Positions 59,231-64,000 of a DNA stretch of 64,000 nucleotides are shown in pieces. The notes beneath the pieces are model-generated. The model saw nothing but the letters and a program-made list of their open reading frames with translations. It had not been told where the DNA came from and did no database searches. Within the stretch, counting starts at the first letter, position 1. Every line of letters begins with the position of its first letter. The translations under genes and the position numbers were made by a program. The stretch spans positions 10,478,001 to 10,542,000 of the forward strand of contig NC_062247.1 in assembly GCF_905475465.1 (NCBI RefSeq), in the 5' to 3' direction. The stretch comes from Pieris napi. Taxonomy: Eukaryota > Arthropoda > Insecta > Lepidoptera > Pieridae.

Positions 59231-59553
59231 GAAGTTATACTTCTTTAGGCGCGTTATGAAAAATTGATGAGAGTGAAATTTTACGATGCGCGCGCACCGT
59301 GACACAAAATTAACGGAATGAAGTTGCCCACGGAAGATGCTACGGCATTGGACATAATTTAAAAACAACATTGGAATAATAATAGAATTTATGTTACACT
59401 TAATGTAAGAGAATAATAATAAAAATTTATTTATTTAATTTCTCAAATGTAAACTGAACTTTATTGACTATAATGACTCCTTTTCCAGTCTTTGATTATT
59501 TAATTGTAATTAATGCTAAAGAAGTATAACTTCTTACGCGCGTACACGCACCC
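59231..59553 (-). mobile_element. Small inverted-repeat element, second copy
   Basis: Reverse complement of the element at 20459-20820, with gaagttatacttctttaggc at the left and aaagaagtataacttcttac at the right, the same gcccacggaagatgctacgg core and the one-sided cgcgtacacgcaccc extension. The two copies differ by scattered substitutions and short indels. Confidence 0.65.
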
Positions 59554-59687
59554 TTTTTGTTTTTTAAACAAATAATTGATGCTGGCATTAAATTTAGATA
59601 AATTTTTGAAATCTCCATAGACATATCTGCATCTAATACATTGGTCTCATTTTATTCTGCATAGCTTGTTTAACATATGTCGTTTCT

Positions 59688-60025
59688 TGGATCGGTTTCC
59701 TCCATGTCTTTCACCGTATTAGCAACAAATTGTAATGGGCATAGAAAGAAATACCCATTAACGGGGTTAGAATACACGACATCGCGAAATCGGATGAAGC
59801 TAAATCATTTAACACCAAGGCCGACCTCCGTATTATTTCGAAGTCCGTCATTCCACAACTGAGCGTTTTTGCTGCATACCACCACTGAATTATTTCCAAA
59901 CCCAAAATTCAAGAAAGTAGCGTACCAATTCAAAAGGCTGGCAACGCATTCGCGAGCCCTGTGGCATTGAGAGTGTGACTTACATTAGGTGATCCTCCTG
60001 CCCATTTGCCACCTGTTCTATACAA
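59688..60025 (-). repeat. SINE relic then Lep-A copy
   Basis: 59688-59815 keeps SINE words (ggtttcctccatgtctttca, gcatagaaagaaatacccat) with a ruined tRNA-like head. 59838-60025 is Lep-A in reverse: agtccgtcattccacaactg agcg, caattcaaaaggctggcaac, gcattcgcgagccctgtggc and cctgcccatttgccacctgt. Confidence 0.6.
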
Positions 60026-61613
60026 AAAATATATATAGGTAAATTTGTAAAACAAAATATCATTTATATGTTTTTCTTTTCTCGCTCCACGCTGTTGCTT
60101 ATTTTACATTTGCACTTCACCATTATTTTTTTAATTTAATTCATATCCTGGCAGGCAAGTACTGTTATTTTAAATTACCTTTGATATCGTTTTAAATCAT
60201 GCATTCGTACGTCACAGTATTAAATCAAATACTTATTTATCCAAGTGTAACGTGTTTATTTTATTGTCTAAAAGGGTTAATTTATTATTTCTAGAGTTAT
60301 TTTTGATTATTAAAAGAAATTATTGATTATATTACATATTACAATGTTCATATTCCTAAATATTGCTGAAATGTATAAGTTCGCCGTATAAAAACAAAGA
60401 AGTAATGAAATATTATTTTTATTAAGAAGAACTCGATTGTTTTCCCAAATTTCATTGAAATGAACAGAAATAATAAAGGTTACTCTTTATATTGACCTCC
60501 ATACATTTCCCATATAAGGTTTTATTAAAGTAACATCAATAACTTGAATCATTTTTCGTAACATGTAACATGTTTTGTGATGATTATGATGGACCTATAT
60601 ATCGCTTGCCCCGTGGAACCAAATCGTAAAAGCAAAATCTATTTTGTTCAGGAAAAATAAAAGGTTATCTTATTATTAGTAGGATACTTATTACATTACA
60701 TGTACAACTATATCAAATGAAAGCTTATTAGACGATTTAAACATTGTTGTTATGTATTTAGTGTAAATAGTTAAAAAATAACTAAATGTATATTACAATT
60801 ATTCATCTAATTAGACTGAAGATCAAAAGCGTTTACGATTGTTTCACTGTTTAAACATAATTACGAACGACACAGTAACCGCACATTACGACGGCACATT
60901 TTGACAAATATTTAGAACCTAATAATCTATTACCGCTCTTTTCGCGGAAATATTACGACCTTGGTGAAACAGGGATATAGTATTACCACTTTTTATTCGT
61001 TTTTAAACGGTCGCATTTACTTTTATGACTATTTGGTAGAATTACAGTCTAAACTAAAACTATTGTTGCGATCTATTTCAGGGGTAAATTAGGTAATCAA
61101 GTATTACTAACATTGTGCACAAAATAATTTCCGTAGAATAACAGCATCCTCGTATTTTTTTATAATAAAATGTTTTACAAATTTCTGAAAAAAATTACAG
61201 ATATAGTATATCATCCAAGGAAGTCGAAAATGAGAAATCATTAAAACAGTCGTAATACTGCTTTACCACTTTGTTGCAAGCGATAGCCACTTAAAATATA
61301 TAGAGAAAAGATATCGAAACTATTCAACTGAGTTTAATCTGTTAAGCCGTTTAAAAATATTTAATTTGTTTTAAGTCAGAGCAAAAGTCATGTCAGTTAT
61401 TGATAGTCTAGTCGACAAGTTGAAAATGGAACAAAATAGAGATACTACTCTTAAAATTATGTGCGATAGCTCATTGGATCCGGAATGACGTCCAGAAAAA
61501 TGTGCTAAAAGCGTGTATTAGCACATAAAAAATTGCAAAAATTATAGACAATTAAAGATGAAAAAATTTTTTTTTTTTCTAAATCATCATATATTCGTTT
61601 TTTTATAAATACA

Positions 61614-61943
61614 AGGTATTTATTGATTTGCAAAAAAAAAAAAATCCCGTCATTTGTTGATAATTTTTTTTTTAACAAATTGATTAAATCAATATTTTAA
61701 CACAACTTTATTACATTAAAAATTTTATTAACTAATTATTTAAACAATAGAAAATTAAGAAAAAACGATTATAAACAATTAAAAATTGTTATTAAGGAAA
61801 AATTTTTTTTTTAAAAATCATAAAATTTTTAATGTAATAAAGTTGTGTTAAATTTTTTTTTAAAAATATTGATTTAATCAATTTGTTTAAAAAAAATTAT
61901 CAACAAATGGCGGGAATTTTTTTTTTGCAAATCAATAAATACC
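61614..61943. repeat. AT-rich fold-back element
   Basis: Arms ggtatttattgatttgcaaa ... cccgtcatttgttgataatt ... acacaactttattacattaa (left, to about 61730) and their reverse complement (about 61829-61943) leave a roughly 100-bp centre. The transcript would form a long AU-rich hairpin. No ORF; family unknown. Confidence 0.65.
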
Positions 61944-61999
61944 GAGTCCTAAAATAGAGAGTCCTCTTTCAGAATCTTTATTTGAAATTTCTTAAATAT

Positions 62000-63055
62000 T
62001 AATAGTTTTGTCTTTGATTAACATAACTCATTTAAATAAAACACTGTTTTGACCGGATTGAAGTTATGTATTATGCGCAGCTTGTTTCGGTGTAGCACCT
62101 GTTTGACATGCTGTAGTTCCTCCTCGAGGTGGGCATCATCACAAAGACGTTGGGCTCTCTGAAACAAACATTTACCGGCAGAAAGCAGTTGTGAAGGAAC
62201 TCGAGGAGGAACTACAGCATGTCAAACAGGTGCTACACCGAAACAAGCTGCGCATCCCCCGGCTACATCACAAAAACAAAAACAAGACACAAACAGTTCC
62301 CCGCCAGCCAGCCTACTTGCCATATGTAAAGGGAGTTACAGATAGAATTAGCCGGATCCTAAAACGAGCTTCTATTCATACAATTTTCAAGCCGCACAAG
62401 AAGATTCAGCAATTCCTAAGACCAATCAAAAGTAACACCCCATTGCAAGATGCAGGTATATACAAACTGGATTGCGACTGTGGCCTGTCTTACATAGGGC
62501 AAACTAAACGCAATATGTCCAGCAGACTCAAAGAACACATTGCAGACATAAGACATAGACGACACACAAAATCAGCAGTCTGTGAACACATACTAGATAG
62601 GCCTAATCACTACATACGCTTTGACCAACCGAAAGTACTTGCGAAAGAGAAAAGATTCTTCCCAAGATTGGTACGCGAAGCCATTGAAATCAAAAAACAC
62701 CCCAATTTCAATAGAGAAGACGGCCTAAAATTGTCAAACACCTGGGATCCAATAATATCCAAATTAAAATCTCAAAAAGAAACACAATCCGCGAAAATAG
62801 AGGACACCGTGAGCCATTTTTGCCAAAACCCTCCATCTTTTAGTCGATACCAACTCCGGGGAAATAAATACAGATAATGCAACTTTCTCTGCAGCTGTGA
62901 TACTTCTTGACATTCAACATCGTTTGTCTTCAGTCACCGTGACCACGCACGCTGTAAAGCACGCGAAACGTCGGATAAATTTAAAATTATGTTAAATAGT
63001 TGTAAATTTATAATAATACATAACTTCAATCCGGTCAAAACAGTGTTTATATTAA
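62000..63055 (+). mobile_element. Penelope-like retroelement, 5'-truncated
   Basis: 3' end on the plus strand: the coding region, then cagtcaccgtgaccacgcac, cacgcgaaacgtcggataaa, ataatacataacttcaatcc ggtcaaaacagtgttt. The left edge (62039-62074) is that same 36-bp tail inverted. Next to it 62075-62128 is a perfect inverse of 62200-62253 within the coding region. Inverted terminal pieces at the 5' side are known for Penelope-like elements (established for the class). Flanks beyond the tail (ttgtctttgattaacataac) match the 48.7-kb copy. Confidence 0.8.
62191..62877 (+). pseudogene. Penelope-like protein, C-terminal GIY-YIG endonuclease part
   Basis: A 229-codon frame (no ATG at its start, so a fragment) from the linker after the reverse transcriptase through the endonuclease. 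The GIY motif is at residues 89-91, the CxCG pair that marks Penelope enzymes at C95/C97, YIG at 101-103, the conserved Arg and Glu-His in SRLKEH at 111-116, SAVCEHILDRPNH at about 128-140, and the REAIEIKKHPNFNRED block bearing the catalytic Glu. It ends FSRYQLRGNKYR. The RT domain is absent. The endonuclease module looks undamaged, but without RT and promoter it is probably not functional on its own. Confidence 0.85.
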
Positions 63056-63811
63056 TAGTTTATTAAATATTGGCAAAAAACTAAATGCCATTTTTTTTTC
63101 ATCTTTAATTGTCTATAATTTTTGCAATTTTTTATGTGCTAATACACGCTTTTAGCACATTTTTCTGGACGTCATTCCGGATCCAATGAGCTATCGCACA
63201 TAATTTTAAGAGTAGTATCTCTATTTTGTTCCATTTTCAACTTGTCGACTAGACTATGAATGCAATTTCGATGTAATACTCTCAATATCCGTAGCGCTGA
63301 TGTTGCAAAATTGAAGTCAGGATTCGCTATCACTATTGGAAGTTACGTACCGACGCTTTTGCAGAATGAATTCCTTAATTAATAAATAAATGATAAGACA
63401 CTATGACAGATCAAAATAATAACTACTCATATAAAGAATGATTGAATTGGTTACTGCTACGTACTATATACGGAATAACTAATAAGTAAAACTATTCCTT
63501 GGCGGTTTAAATGGAAGTTTAAAGTTTGAAGAACTTAGAACTTACCTAATGTTCTTAGCAGCCTTAATAACTTAATAGTCAGTTCCTATAATTACTTGTA
63601 CTTGGTTGTTAACCGGTTGAATATACTCTTAATTAAATAAGTTACTATAAGTCTTTAGCTACTGCAATTATTATTAATCAAAATCACTAAAGTTATGTTC
63701 GTGGATATAATTAAAGCTACATTTACTGCAGATTAATAGTACTTATAATAATAACCGTACTGTAGGCATTTAATTCCCTATTAAAGACTATTAAATAATA
63801 AGAAATAGCAC

Positions 63812-64000
63812 CTTTCAAAGAAAACATCTGAGCCATCTGAATCGCTGCGAGGTAATATTAGTTTGGGTAAAACCATTCCTTTCTTTCGCCTGCCCCGAAT
63901 TCCTGAGGGCGCCGGCCATTGTAGTTCACTGGTTGCCATCGGGCTATGTGGGCTTAAAATAGTTAGTCGCCTCTCAGGCGGGGGCAAGCTTAGCTGTTGT
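63812..64000 (-). CDS. dnc: Candidate dnc 5' exon, partial at window edge
   Basis: The minus-strand frame is open from the window edge to a donor GAAAG|GTGCTA (last exon base 63812). It reads LPPPERRLTILSPHSPMATS, then ELQWPAPSGIRGRRKKGMVL, PKLILPRSDSDGSDVFFE plus two bases (AG). With the C that opens the exon at 24381 this gives Ser and runs into FDVENG. It is Ser/Pro- and Arg-rich, as expected of an isoform-specific N-terminus, with clear coding composition. The start lies outside the window unless the internal Met (MATSE) is used. Assignment to dnc rests on strand, phase and position; it could also be the end of another gene's exon. Confidence 0.5.

Larger units (their letters stand above)
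61404..63256. mobile_element. Composite bounded by 165-bp inverted repeats
   Basis: The left arm 61404-61568 (tagtctagtcgacaagttga, tggatccggaatgacgtcca, gcgtgtattagcacataaaa) and right arm 63089-63256 are near-perfect reverse complements, ending in ta at both outer edges. A lone arm-like copy stands at 15452-15626. Inside lie a fold-back element (61614-61943) and a Penelope copy (about 62000-63055). The arms could be TIRs of a DNA element whose interior was replaced, or two solo repeats in opposite orientation. Confidence 0.6.
43981..63811 (-). other. dnc: Upstream dnc intron territory
   Basis: If the exon at 63812 onward belongs to dnc, all of this is intron for the longest form. Stretches without listed features are AT-rich and show nothing coding: 43990-45030, 45270-45950, 46330-47450, 47570-48710, 49100-50030, 50540-52260, 52450-53070, 53970-54860, 55110-56290, 57110-57880, 58110-58670, 58810-59230, 60030-61400 and 63260-63810. 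54735-54835 (gggattgcgtgatgtggggt) and 45700-45830 (gctacgcgtagcccgaggtc) look like old repeats I cannot name. Confidence 0.4.

Noticed and set aside
1..64000. CRISPR array, phage, plasmid or bacterial operon
   Set aside because: No regularly spaced repeats, no ribosome-binding-site-led gene runs; introns, SINEs and mariner show a eukaryotic nuclear genome.

Overview
The window is AT-rich, intron-like animal DNA packed with short dispersed repeats. The repeats point to a moth or butterfly (Lepidoptera): a tRNA-derived SINE whose body runs back from a Pol III promoter, a very common repeat with the core cgcaagtgcgttgccggcc, non-autonomous Helitron-like elements ending in gtcagctagt, a mariner, Penelope-like elements and RTE/Jockey-type LINE tails. 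I have not confirmed the species. There is no sign of a prokaryote: no dense ORFs, no operons, no CRISPR.

The one host gene I can name is dunce (dnc), the PDE4-type cAMP phosphodiesterase, on the minus strand. A 195-nt internal exon at 24187-24381 encodes the conserved segment just before and at the start of UCR1, including the PKA site RRES and the block SDSDFEMSPKSMSRNSSI, with a consensus acceptor and donor. Its acceptor needs a donor that leaves two nucleotides of a codon. Three coding islands at higher coordinates, which is upstream for this gene, end at GT donors in exactly that phase: 34318-34559 (MACEGG...), 43767-43840 (MGQEWC...) and 63812 to the window edge (...RSDSDGSDVFFE). I read these as alternative 5' exons of dnc, so most of the window is the long 5' intron territory of this gene. 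A further coding-like island at 29849-29978 has a good donor but the wrong phase.

CpG-rich islands among the AT-rich DNA look like promoters or enhancers: 34.56-35.2 kb, 38.17-38.2 kb, 43.8-43.95 kb, 45.05-45.2 kb, 47.46-47.56 kb and 18.56-18.77 kb. Four perfect palindromic cAMP response elements (TGACGTCA) lie at 38193, 45132, 47489 and 47503, all inside the 5' region of a gene whose product destroys cAMP. This suggests feedback control, but it is inference.

Layout. 1-24 kb: intron 3' of the UCR1-proximal exon, with a LINE RT relic, a hAT element with target duplication, a complete and apparently intact mariner (8274-9558), a Harbinger-like element (13726-14280), SINEs, an unexplained coding-like island (17881-18149) and a CpG island. 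24-44 kb: UCR1-proximal exon, candidate exons, LINE and SINE insertions, and a Penelope relic split by a 0.76-kb element with 180-bp inverted repeats. 44-64 kb: putative promoters with CREs, Helitron-like elements, further Penelope pieces, a near-perfect 26-bp hairpin made by a SINE fold-back, and a nested structure at 61.4-63.3 kb in which 165-bp inverted repeats enclose a fold-back element and a Penelope copy that retains its GIY-YIG endonuclease.
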